Assembly (NCBI GenBank): GCA_030607835.1
Contig: JAUWJE010000064.1
Coordinates: forward strand, 1-8,660
Direction of reading: 5' to 3'
DNA from: Candidatus Fermentibacterota bacterium
GTDB lineage: Bacteria > Fermentibacterota > Fermentibacteria > Fermentibacterales > JCC-6
DNA length: 8,660 nucleotides
Shown: in pieces, positions 1 through 5,918 of the stretch
Layout of the letters: each line of letters begins with the position of its first letter
How positions within the stretch are numbered: position 1 is the stretch's first letter
Translations under genes and position numbers: made by a program
The notes under the pieces: model-generated
Told to the model about the DNA's origin: nothing
The model's input: only the letters and a program-made list of their open reading frames with translations
Database searches by the model: none

Positions 1-2
1 CA

Positions 3-44
3 AATAAAGATACCGCTGATCAGGCTGGAATTGATATCAGCTGA
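3..44 (+). other. Upstream ptb coding remnant ending in in-frame TGA
   Basis: Read in the same frame as the ptb-like gene, positions 3-41 encode NKDTADQAGIDIS, followed by TGA at 42-44. In phosphate butyryltransferases the matching region has an A-x-x-x-G-[IM]-D-[IV] helix end directly before the [EM]-[IDE]-I-[IV] segment. From memory, the Clostridium Ptb segment around GMDVNDFEIV lines up here without gaps, with the stop codon falling on its Asp. The 13 codons are therefore probably the same gene interrupted by a nonsense codon. The gene starts outside the window, so its beginning cannot be judged. Confidence 0.6.
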
Positions 45-755
45 ATGGATATTATCGAAGCCGCAGAAGACGAACCTGCTGCGGAAAAGGCAGTTGAGCT
101 TATCAGAAACGGTGAGGCTCATCTTATTATGAAAGGGCTTGTTGCCAGTTCCATCTTTCTAAAAGCAATACTGGATCACGAGAAAGGTATTCGGGGTCCT
201 GGTCTTCTAAGCCATGTAGCTGTATTTGATATTCCAACATATCCAAAATTGCTCACTGTAACCGATGCTGGCATGAATATCAAACCGAGGCTTGAACAGA
301 AAGTCCTCATTTTGAAAAACGCCATTACAGTTGTAAATGCGCTCGGTATTGATAACCCGAAATCAACCTATTTATGCTCAAAAGAAGTACCATATGAGAA
401 AATGCCTCGCACGATGGAAGCTGCAAAGATAAAAAAAATGGTTGAAGATGGTGAAATTACCGGTACTGATTTTGATGGTCCACTTGCCATGGATCTCGCA
501 GTTTCTCCAGAAGCAGTAAGAATTAAGAAGATAAAAAGTACAGTAGCAGGTCAGGCGGACATTGTGCTGCTGCCGGATATCGAATCCGCAAATATTCTAT
601 ACAAAACGCTGCTTTTCCTTTCAAGCGCTGAAGGAGCTGCTGTGATAATGGGTGCAACACATCCTGTAACGCTCACATCCCGTGCAGACTCGGCGGAATC
701 CAAGCTCTGTTCGCTTGTTCTGGCTGGAATTGTGGCTTCTTACCTTGAAAGTTAA
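45..755 (+). CDS. ptb: Phosphate butyryltransferase / phosphate acetyltransferase-family protein, N-terminus missing
   Basis: This family interconverts acyl-CoA plus phosphate with acyl-phosphate plus CoA, usually paired with an acyl (butyrate) kinase to make ATP in the cytoplasm. The 236 residues from this ATG carry family hallmarks in order: the MKGLV segment near residues 29-33, SHVAVF (56-61), the VTDAGMN segment (72-78), DGPLAMD (144-150), LPDIESANILYK (176-187) and TSRADS (211-216). Full-length family members have about 300 residues, so about 65 N-terminal residues are missing from this frame. The frame upstream also reads as family sequence, but a TGA at 42-44 separates it from this ATG. 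No convincing ribosome-binding site precedes the ATG. The product may be a truncated protein, a coupled second half, or part of a broken gene. The family call is firm. Whether the substrate is butyryl, branched acyl or acetyl cannot be decided, and no kinase gene is visible in the window. Confidence 0.85.
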   Translation: MDIIEAAEDEPAAEKAVELIRNGEAHLIMKGLVASSIFLKAILDHEKGIRGPGLLSHVAVFDIPTYPKLLTVTDAGMNIKPRLEQKVLILKNAITVVNALGIDNPKSTYLCSKEVPYEKMPRTMEAAKIKKMVEDGEITGTDFDGPLAMDLAVSPEAVRIKKIKSTVAGQADIVLLPDIESANILYKTLLFLSSAEGAAVIMGATHPVTLTSRADSAESKLCSLVLAGIVASYLES

Positions 756-829
756 CCCGAACTCAGATTAATGAAGCTTCAACCATAAATCAGGTTCTTT
801 ATCGCTAAGAAGAGCGCGTCCAGCGACAA
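756..829. other. Convergent intergenic gap with no clear terminator
   Basis: This 74-base gap separates the ends of the plus-strand ptb-like gene and the minus-strand GyrI-like gene. A bidirectional terminator would be expected here. I see only weak short inverted repeats (GAAGCTTC at 773-780, and CGCT/AGCG around 803-816), and neither is followed by a T-run. I do not call a terminator. Confidence 0.5.
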
Positions 830-1369
830 CTATCTCGCTGTCTGCTCCACGCTGATGAAGAGCTGCATCAATACATGCTCTTCTGATGGAATGAATTCAG
901 CCGGATAGTACTCGAAATCATAACTATCTCCGTGCGAATGGGTCGATTCCGGCAGCCATTCATAGTAAGCGTAGTTATAGATCTCTCCGAGCAGCGTGAA
1001 GGGGAATGTGAATACTGCATATTCTCCGCCTGCGACACTCAATTCCATCATACCTTCGGGAAGAGCTCCCTCCATATCGGATTCGACACAGGCAAGGTAG
1101 CTATACTCCCCACTAATGACGTCGTAGCCGAAGAGGACTCCGAATGCATCGTCATCCATATTGACCCCCGGGATCTCCTTTATCCTTGGTGTAAATTCCT
1201 CCCAGAGTGCCATTACTTCCTCTGCGTCGGAGCCTGTGTAATCCATACCTATGACTCCGAAACCCTCGATAGTGACGATTTCGACCTCTACGAGTTCACT
1301 GAATACTGGCGTGTCTTCAGCTGCTGATACGTCCGGTGTTTGCAGCAGTAGCAGGATTATGAAAAACAT
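830..1369 (-). CDS. Secreted GyrI-like / AraC effector-binding domain protein
   Basis: Predicted exported small-molecule-binding protein of 179 residues. Residues 1-16 form a hydrophobic signal peptide (MFFIILLLLQ core, likely cleavage after DVSA). The rest resembles the GyrI-like/Cass2 effector-binding fold. Residues about 28-42 give a first strand with VTIEGFGVIG. An ALWEEF helix is near 54-59. FGVLFGYD lies at 76-83, LPEGM near 103-107, YAVFTF at 117-122, an EWLPES segment at 137-142, DFEYY at 151-155 and the closing LFISVE strand near 170-175. There is no helix-turn-helix, so it is not a transcription factor. A GTG at 1370-1372 directly precedes the ATG, but GGGAG is spaced 5 bases from the ATG and only 2 from the GTG, so I prefer the ATG. 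It is the last gene of a minus-strand cluster, 51 bases after the flavoprotein gene. The ligand is unknown. Confidence 0.75.
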   Translation of the reverse strand: MFFIILLLLQTPDVSAAEDTPVFSELVEVEIVTIEGFGVIGMDYTGSDAEEVMALWEEFTPRIKEIPGVNMDDDAFGVLFGYDVISGEYSYLACVESDMEGALPEGMMELSVAGGEYAVFTFPFTLLGEIYNYAYYEWLPESTHSHGDSYDFEYYPAEFIPSEEHVLMQLFISVEQTAR

Positions 1370-1374
1370 CACCT

Positions 1375-1380
1375 CTCCCT
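1375..1380 (-). promoter_or_regulatory. Ribosome-binding site deciding ATG start
   Basis: The minus strand reads AGGGAG here, 5 bases upstream of the ATG at 1367-1369. The alternative GTG at 1370-1372 would leave only 2 bases of spacing. This favours the ATG as start of the secreted GyrI-like protein. Confidence 0.6.
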
Positions 1381-1420
1381 TCCAATGCTGAAATCCTCAA
1401 CGAGTATAATGAGTTACTTT

Positions 1421-1972
1421 TCAGTCGATCAGATTCTGTCCTGCGGTAAAGGCCTTCTCCATTAGTTCCTCATCCTCTTCCAACTGCTCAATATCCGAGG
1501 GTGCACAGGCATGAATCGTTTCCATGACATTTAGCCCGACCATACCCCAGGCGCTGATCATACTGTCAATTTGAGATTTGAATAATCCAGGATCATCTGC
1601 GCCCTGAGTTACAACAAACACAGTTTTCTTTTCGGCAATCCTGCTCTCATAATTATCTCCTATGAGACTGAAGAGTCTGTCCGTAAAAGCCTTCATCTGG
1701 GCGGTCATGTAATAGAAATAGATCGGTGTACCAAGTACTATGCAGTCAGAATTACGGATCTCATCAAAAAGCGGTTTCATATCATCATCCTGAACGCATA
1801 TACCTGTTTTTCTGCATTTCATACATGCATGGCACCCGTTGATATTCAATAAACCGATATGGAAAATGGCTGTATCAGCCCCCTTATCCTCAGCTCCATT
1901 GAGTACCTGCCTGACCAGAGCATCAGTTGTTCCCTCGGTTCTTGGACTTCCAATAAATGCTACAACTTTCAT
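1421..1972 (-). CDS. Flavodoxin-fold NAD(P)H-dependent oxidoreductase with CX2CX2CX5C cysteine cluster
   Basis: Cytoplasmic flavoprotein of the NADPH-dependent FMN reductase / iron-sulfur flavoprotein family, 183 residues. The N-terminus MKVVAFIGSPR plus EGTTDALV (residues 1-20) is the typical beta strand and FMN-phosphate loop. Residues 47-59 carry C47, C50, C53 and C59 (C-X2-C-X2-C-X5-C), followed by DDDM. GTPIYFYYMTAQMKAFTDR (81-99) is the second flavin-binding loop and helix. In iron-sulfur flavoproteins such a compact cysteine motif binds a [4Fe-4S] cluster, but the motif also occurs in family members annotated simply as reductases, so cluster binding is an inference. The frame is open 20 codons further upstream, but that stretch lies inside the preceding acetyltransferase gene and the internal ATG has an excellent ribosome-binding site. 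The gene starts 13 bases after the acetyltransferase stop. The electron acceptor is unknown. Confidence 0.85.
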   Translation of the reverse strand: MKVVAFIGSPRTEGTTDALVRQVLNGAEDKGADTAIFHIGLLNINGCHACMKCRKTGICVQDDDMKPLFDEIRNSDCIVLGTPIYFYYMTAQMKAFTDRLFSLIGDNYESRIAEKKTVFVVTQGADDPGLFKSQIDSMISAWGMVGLNVMETIHACAPSDIEQLEEDEELMEKAFTAGQNLID

Positions 1973-1978
1973 ACACTT

Positions 1979-1984
1979 CTCCTT
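1979..1984 (-). promoter_or_regulatory. Strong ribosome-binding site fixing flavoprotein start
   Basis: The minus strand reads AAGGAG here, 6 bases before the ATG at 1970-1972 and 1 base after the acetyltransferase stop TGA (1986-1988). It selects the internal ATG over an upstream in-frame ATG at 2032 and supports co-translation of the two genes. Confidence 0.8.
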
Positions 1985-1985
1985 A

Positions 1986-3215
1986 TCAATAGTCCCAGTC
2001 ATTACTTGGTGTCGGCAGACGGAGCACTTCATCCAGCTGTTTCAGAAGTTCTTCCGGTCCGACAAGCTCATCTGTCACCGCAAGCCCTGACGCTGGTCTG
2101 ACTCCGAACCACATCCGTGTGAAAGCACCCACTGAAGCTTCCAGTACGGGAAGCCCACTCCGATGCCCCTTCTTTGATTTTGATTCCGGACCGAGGGTAA
2201 CGGTATAGCTGCCTGCAATACCCCGCCAGGGAGCGTCTTTTTCCAGAAACTCTACAATTGGATCTTCCAGTTGAAGATTGAAGGAAACACTGCCCCCTGG
2301 AAGAAATGTCTTAGCCATACATTTCTCCATGTCGCATATGCGTATCTGCCAGTACGCAAAAGCCCGATGGCTGGTTTCGAATTTAGACTTCCTCGTTTTT
2401 CTCATGTGCCTGAAAGGGGTTCGTATCAGATCCTGTAGCTGGATAGCGGCAGGTTCGTTCAGCCGGATGAGAGAGACCTGGTCACCAAGGTTCCTGATCA
2501 GAGCAAGCAGTTCAAGATACTGAAAGTAATCAGTGTAGGACATCCAGGTCACCGAATATGGTCCATTTTCTCCTTCTACATGACCACACCAGAAATGGTG
2601 AGAAAGGTTCTCCCCATCAGGGTCCATATAGCCAAGCCCGAAGCCCTTCTTGCTCCACTCCATTTCCGCGTGGGTAAGTTCCTCCCTGAAGAGTGTTGTG
2701 TTACCGTGGTTCTGAAGTCTCCTCAAGCGTGATCTGTGGACCAGCGCATAGTCGTCCTTTGTCAGACGGATGGGTGCAGGTGGGTGAATATCTATTTTAA
2801 GACTGGACGGATCGAGACCGATCCAGGATTCATATGATCCGGTACCGAACCCGAGCTTGTCGTAGTATCCCTGTTCGAACATGCCCAGTCCCGCGACCAA
2901 AGCCCCTTCAGCAGCATCGAGAGCCACAAGTGCAGCTGTAAGCTTCCCTGCGAGTCCCTGCTTCCTACCTGCATATCCTGTAGTCACTCCACACACCGCG
3001 CAGAATGAAAGATCCTGTTCAAGATAGCGGAGGGAAGCGGGGGAGGAAGCTACAAGAGATTCCGCTCTGCCGTTCAGGTCTCCGACCAGTACACGGCAGC
3101 CTTCAAGAAAAGTCTCCATGATTTTCCCCTGGTCTTTCTCGATCCAGCCGACCTCACGCCATATCCTGTGGCAATCCTTCTGATCCCGTTCGCGGTCATA
3201 CAATCTGTGTATCAT
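1986..3215 (-). CDS. Eis-like GNAT N-acetyltransferase with C-terminal sterol-carrier-like domain
   Basis: Predicted cytoplasmic acetyl-CoA-dependent acetyltransferase, 409 residues, close to the about 402 of mycobacterial Eis. Residues about 1-135 form the first GNAT lobe, with the CoA-binding motif RKQGLA (84-89, the R/Q-x-x-G-x-A pattern) after strand CAVCGVTT. YYDKLGFG (117-124) matches the Eis-type Y-x-x-[FL]-G-[FY]-G, placing Y118 where the catalytic tyrosine is expected. The middle is a second GNAT-like lobe. The end (about 290-409) resembles the sterol-carrier fold, with FTRMWFGVR late in it. The chain ends in Tyr; Eis uses an aromatic C-terminal residue whose carboxylate serves in catalysis. 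Eis acetylates aminoglycosides and protein lysines, but related proteins are common in bacteria without that role, so the substrate is not assigned. The start ATG has AAGGA at 5-base spacing. This is the first gene of the three-gene cluster. Confidence 0.85.
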   Translation of the reverse strand: MIHRLYDRERDQKDCHRIWREVGWIEKDQGKIMETFLEGCRVLVGDLNGRAESLVASSPASLRYLEQDLSFCAVCGVTTGYAGRKQGLAGKLTAALVALDAAEGALVAGLGMFEQGYYDKLGFGTGSYESWIGLDPSSLKIDIHPPAPIRLTKDDYALVHRSRLRRLQNHGNTTLFREELTHAEMEWSKKGFGLGYMDPDGENLSHHFWCGHVEGENGPYSVTWMSYTDYFQYLELLALIRNLGDQVSLIRLNEPAAIQLQDLIRTPFRHMRKTRKSKFETSHRAFAYWQIRICDMEKCMAKTFLPGGSVSFNLQLEDPIVEFLEKDAPWRGIAGSYTVTLGPESKSKKGHRSGLPVLEASVGAFTRMWFGVRPASGLAVTDELVGPEELLKQLDEVLRLPTPSNDWDY

Positions 3216-3220
3216 TCTGT

Positions 3221-3225
3221 TCCTT
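3221..3225 (-). promoter_or_regulatory. Ribosome-binding site of the Eis-like gene
   Basis: The minus strand reads AAGGA, 5 bases upstream of the ATG at 3213-3215. It supports the chosen start of the acetyltransferase. Confidence 0.65.
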
Positions 3226-3236
3226 TACCCTAACCA

Positions 3237-3263
3237 ATTAAATTCCAGCCACATGAATTTAAT
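3237..3263 (-). promoter_or_regulatory. Perfect inverted repeat upstream of Eis-like operon, candidate operator
   Basis: Two perfect 9-base arms (ATTAAATTC at 3237-3245 and GAATTTAAT at 3255-3263) flank a 9-base spacer. The element ends 21 bases before the acetyltransferase ATG. Read on the minus strand, the proximal arm contains TTTAAT, a 5/6 match to a -10 box, but no good -35 box lies at the right distance. The position and symmetry suit a regulator-binding site overlapping the promoter. The regulator is unknown. Confidence 0.45.
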
Positions 3264-3292
3264 GAAAAACAGCAAATGCTGACAACTTCAGC
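3264..3292 (-). terminator. Weak candidate terminator after the polysaccharide operon
   Basis: Read on the minus strand, about 57-85 bases beyond the flippase stop, there is GCTGA-agttg-TCAGC and then the overlapping CAGC-ATTT-GCTG hairpin (3270-3281) followed at once by TTTTT (3265-3269). The stems are only 4-5 base pairs, so the call is tentative. The place is right: the last gene of one minus-strand operon lies upstream of it and the promoter region of the next lies downstream. Confidence 0.35.
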
Positions 3293-3348
3293 TGTATACA
3301 GAACCAGGGTCAGGCAACAGGTTGAGATCGGTGATGTGAAATGATCGA

Positions 3349-4623
3349 TTATGCGTGTCTATTTCGGTTCCAGTAACGAATTGTGGGAATAATCACAGCG
3401 GATGCTCCAAAGATAACCGCGGCACCGGTTGCGATGGCAGCACCAAACGCTCCGTATTTTGGAATGAGCAGAAAATTCAGTACAAGGTTTATGCCTGCCG
3501 ACACCAGAACGCTGTACATTGAATACGAAGGCTTTCCCATTCCCAGAGACATTACAGAGAAAAGGCTTCCGAAAGGACGAATCACTGATATTGAGCCCAG
3601 AACAATCATAACAGGCCAGGCGAAATCATATTTACCCTGATACAGAAAGTGCAGCAATGGTTCCGAAAAGCCCGTATACAATATTACAATGGGAAGCTGA
3701 ATCAACTCGATAATAAGGATTCCACTGAGTACGCGCTTTACTATTTCATCTCTGTTCCCCTGTCGCCACATTCTTGATATAAGAGGAAGAAGAATCATGT
3801 TTGCGGCTACAGAAAGATTAATCACAAAAGCGGTCAGTGTGCGACATGCTCCATATCCCGCTACTTCAGAAGGAAGAGCAAGTTTTCCGAGAACCAGAAT
3901 ATCAGTCCTGGTGTAAACGAAATTAGCGAGCCCCGTGCCGAGAGAAACCACGGCAAAACCGATTACAATCCTCATTTTCCCAGGAGATATACCCAGGGAA
4001 GGAGAAACAAGGTCTCGCGCTAGCCACACGTTTATAAGCAGAGCAGCGACATTCCCGGCAATCATCGCTCCAAAGACCTGAAGAGGACTGTTGAGGGAAC
4101 CGGTCAGAATCATCCACCCAACCGCAGAGGTTCTGACCGCGAATGAAGCAATGTCGCCTATCATGACATCTTTCATCCTGTGCTTTGCAACAAGAAGACT
4201 TCTTGGAAGCTGGGATGCTGTACTGACGATGACGAAGAGAGCAAGGACTTGAGGGATCCCGGAGATATCAATATCACTGTAAAAGGATTGAAGAAGTCCA
4301 CCGCCGAAAACAAGAAGGAAGGCTGTGATTATTGCCATACCGGAGGCGAGGACTATTCCTGCATTGGCCAGTTGCTGTTCTCTTTCGGTGTCACCCTCTG
4401 CCGAAAATTTGATAATCGCCTGAAGAATGAATCCTCCACCGAAAAGAACACCGAACAGCTGAACGCTCCGCGCCAGAGCATAAGCAGCATAGGTTTCCGC
4501 CGGAAGAACCCGGACAATAAGTATTGCTACCAGTCCCCACAGCACCAGAGTTCCACGGCTCACCAGAGCCGGGACCCCAAGTTCGATAATCTGCTTCTTG
4601 AATTTCAGGATTTCTGCGAACAT
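3349..4623 (-). CDS. Wzx-type polysaccharide flippase (oligosaccharide flippase family)
   Basis: Inner-membrane protein of 424 residues, predicted to flip lipid-linked oligosaccharide repeat units from the cytoplasmic to the periplasmic face in Wzx/Wzy-dependent polysaccharide assembly. The sequence is a succession of roughly 12 hydrophobic segments with short charged loops, the usual length and topology for the MOP-superfamily flippases. Typical features are the N-terminal ALVSRGTLVLWGLVA segment (about 19-33), a central ANFVYTRTDILVLGKL segment (about 233-248) with charges inside the membrane core, and a late LNFLLIPKYGAFGAA segment (about 382-396), a pattern often seen in this family. It starts 25 bases after the co-polymerase stop, without an obvious ribosome-binding site. 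It is the last gene of the operon. An O-antigen, capsule or exopolysaccharide role cannot be distinguished. Confidence 0.85.
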   Translation of the reverse strand: MFAEILKFKKQIIELGVPALVSRGTLVLWGLVAILIVRVLPAETYAAYALARSVQLFGVLFGGGFILQAIIKFSAEGDTEREQQLANAGIVLASGMAIITAFLLVFGGGLLQSFYSDIDISGIPQVLALFVIVSTASQLPRSLLVAKHRMKDVMIGDIASFAVRTSAVGWMILTGSLNSPLQVFGAMIAGNVAALLINVWLARDLVSPSLGISPGKMRIVIGFAVVSLGTGLANFVYTRTDILVLGKLALPSEVAGYGACRTLTAFVINLSVAANMILLPLISRMWRQGNRDEIVKRVLSGILIIELIQLPIVILYTGFSEPLLHFLYQGKYDFAWPVMIVLGSISVIRPFGSLFSVMSLGMGKPSYSMYSVLVSAGINLVLNFLLIPKYGAFGAAIATGAAVIFGASAVIIPTIRYWNRNRHA

Positions 4624-4648
4624 TATTATCCGGGATGAGATTGGAAAA

Positions 4649-5905
4649 TCAGCGGATTTCCCTTGAACCGCGCTTTTTATCTCTAATTACAAAGAGCTGT
4701 TTCCCCGCAGTCCTCAGAACACCTCTCCAGAAACTGCCTGTTGTTTCTTCTTCGAGAAGCTGTTTTGAATAAGTAACTACAGTAAGCCAGAGAAGTGAGA
4801 GTAAAAGAGCGATGAAAGTATTTGATACTACAATCATTCCACGTTTTGGATATGACCGTAGAGCCATTGGTACGGCCGGAACCAGAACTTCCAGAGTAGG
4901 GCTTTCCTTTACTTCCTCAAGCCTGAGTGATTCCAGCTCCTGGCGCAGCATCAAATATATAATACGACGTGTTTCAAGGTTGATTGAGATATTTTCATAT
5001 TCCTTCAGCATTGATGGTATGCTGTCCAGGCCGGGAAAAAGACTGAGACTGTCTCCGGTTGTCATTCTGTTGCTCAGAGCATTCCTGAGGAATGCGACTT
5101 CCCGCGCTATCTCTGAATAGACAGGGCTGGAGTACGACATGGTTCCGCTTACCCCTGACAGTTCAGCTTCGGCAAGAAGAAGCTGTGTCTCAAGAACACC
5201 AAGTAATTCCATTGTCTGTGAACCCTGCTCTTCAGGAAAAATAAGTCCTGTTTCCTCCCGGAACTGCTCCATTCTGTTTTGCGCTACAAGAAGGGATTCT
5301 TCCGCAGTCTCAACGGATTCCTCTGCGAGAATTCTGCTTCGCCTGGCTCTGCTCGTTATAATGACGGAGAGTTCGTCGTTCGCGAACGAAATGATATCGT
5401 TCACCATTGCTGCTGCTTCTTCTCTGCTTCTGCCCTCTGCAGATACGACGATCAGACCTTCAGGAGTGAGTTCTACTGCTATCCATTTCCGCATTCTATC
5501 AAGTGCAAGATCCATATTGGGGGATTTGAAATAATCAAAAAAATCGTACTTCAGCATGATGCGCTCTATCACTATTCTTGAAGATAATATCTGCTGAACA
5601 AGATTGATATCCATTCCTCCCGGTTTTCCAGCGCTCAATGCGCTTCCGAGACCGCCAAGCCCTCCGGGTAACATATCTCCCGCAATTCCTCCGAGACCGG
5701 ATAACTGAGAGATAGAACCAGACTCTCCAGGAACCATCGCGATTGCGGATGCGCTCCACCGCTTCTCTCTCGTCAGTGCCCATACAGCGCTGGCGACAGC
5801 AACGATAAGGCATAGAACAACAACCCGCCTCAGATTGCGCGCAATTGTTGATATCCACCTACCAGCAAATGAATCCGCTATTCCATGTTTGTTTTGATCT
5901 ATCAT
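4649..5905 (-). CDS. Wzz/GNVR-type polysaccharide co-polymerase, no kinase domain
   Basis: Inner-membrane chain-length determinant, 418 residues. A cytoplasmic N-terminus is followed by a transmembrane helix (about 27-44). A glycine-rich stretch (about 69-98, GLGG repeated) comes next, then the Wzz alpha/beta base with VVSAEGRSREEAAAMVN (153-169). Long coiled-coil helices (about 185-255 and 290-330) follow. The VP..P....YPKRG motif (342-356) precedes a second transmembrane helix (about 356-378). The 40-residue C-terminal tail is basic and has no Walker motifs or tyrosine cluster, so the BY-kinase domain of Wzc is absent. The frame is open 21 codons further upstream, but that extension overlaps the export gene. 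The ATG at 5905 lies 7 bases after that gene's TGA. The protein likely works with the adjacent export protein and with a polymerase outside the window. Confidence 0.85.
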   Translation of the reverse strand: MIDQNKHGIADSFAGRWISTIARNLRRVVVLCLIVAVASAVWALTREKRWSASAIAMVPGESGSISQLSGLGGIAGDMLPGGLGGLGSALSAGKPGGMDINLVQQILSSRIVIERIMLKYDFFDYFKSPNMDLALDRMRKWIAVELTPEGLIVVSAEGRSREEAAAMVNDIISFANDELSVIITSRARRSRILAEESVETAEESLLVAQNRMEQFREETGLIFPEEQGSQTMELLGVLETQLLLAEAELSGVSGTMSYSSPVYSEIAREVAFLRNALSNRMTTGDSLSLFPGLDSIPSMLKEYENISINLETRRIIYLMLRQELESLRLEEVKESPTLEVLVPAVPMALRSYPKRGMIVVSNTFIALLLSLLWLTVVTYSKQLLEEETTGSFWRGVLRTAGKQLFVIRDKKRGSREIR

Positions 5906-5911
5906 TCTTTG

Positions 5912-5918
5912 CTCACTT
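5912..5918 (-). promoter_or_regulatory. Weak ribosome-binding site overlapping upstream stop codon
   Basis: The minus strand reads AAGTGAG, 6 bases before the ATG at 5903-5905, and includes the TGA stop (5913-5915) of the export gene. It is an imperfect Shine-Dalgarno match, but the arrangement suggests translational coupling and favours 5905 over the upstream ATG at 5968. Confidence 0.45.

Noticed and set aside
42..44. TGA as a sense codon (for example glycine, as in some candidate phyla) throughout this genome.
   Set aside because: TGA ends the flavoprotein, acetyltransferase, co-polymerase, export and rfbB genes at positions fitting their family lengths, two of them tightly joined to the next start. 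Global reassignment does not fit.
768..896. A minus-strand frame open for 43 codons, running past the GyrI-like stop into the convergent gap, with a plausible-looking protein composition.
   Set aside because: It has no ATG start and no ribosome-binding site, and it overlaps the GyrI-like gene, whose own frame carries the expected closing strand (LFISVE). A frameshifted extension is not needed.
932..1327. A 131-codon plus-strand ORF opposite the secreted GyrI-like gene.
   Set aside because: The opposite strand has a recognisable fold, signal peptide and ribosome-binding site. This frame shows no family motif and is a shadow.
1973..2032. A 20-codon N-terminal extension of the flavoprotein with several cysteines.
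   Set aside because: It lies wholly or partly within the end of the acetyltransferase gene in another frame, and the internal ATG at 1972 has a strong AAGGAG site and the typical MKVVAFIGSPR start.
4180..4638. A 152-codon plus-strand ORF opposite the flippase.
   Set aside because: It is antisense to a clear multi-pass membrane protein and has no motif, signal or ribosome-binding site of note.
5616..5705. The glycine/leucine-rich repetitive stretch in the co-polymerase as a possible inserted repeat.
   Set aside because: Glycine-rich segments at this place after the first membrane helix occur in GNVR-type co-polymerases, and the DNA shows no exact tandem repeat.
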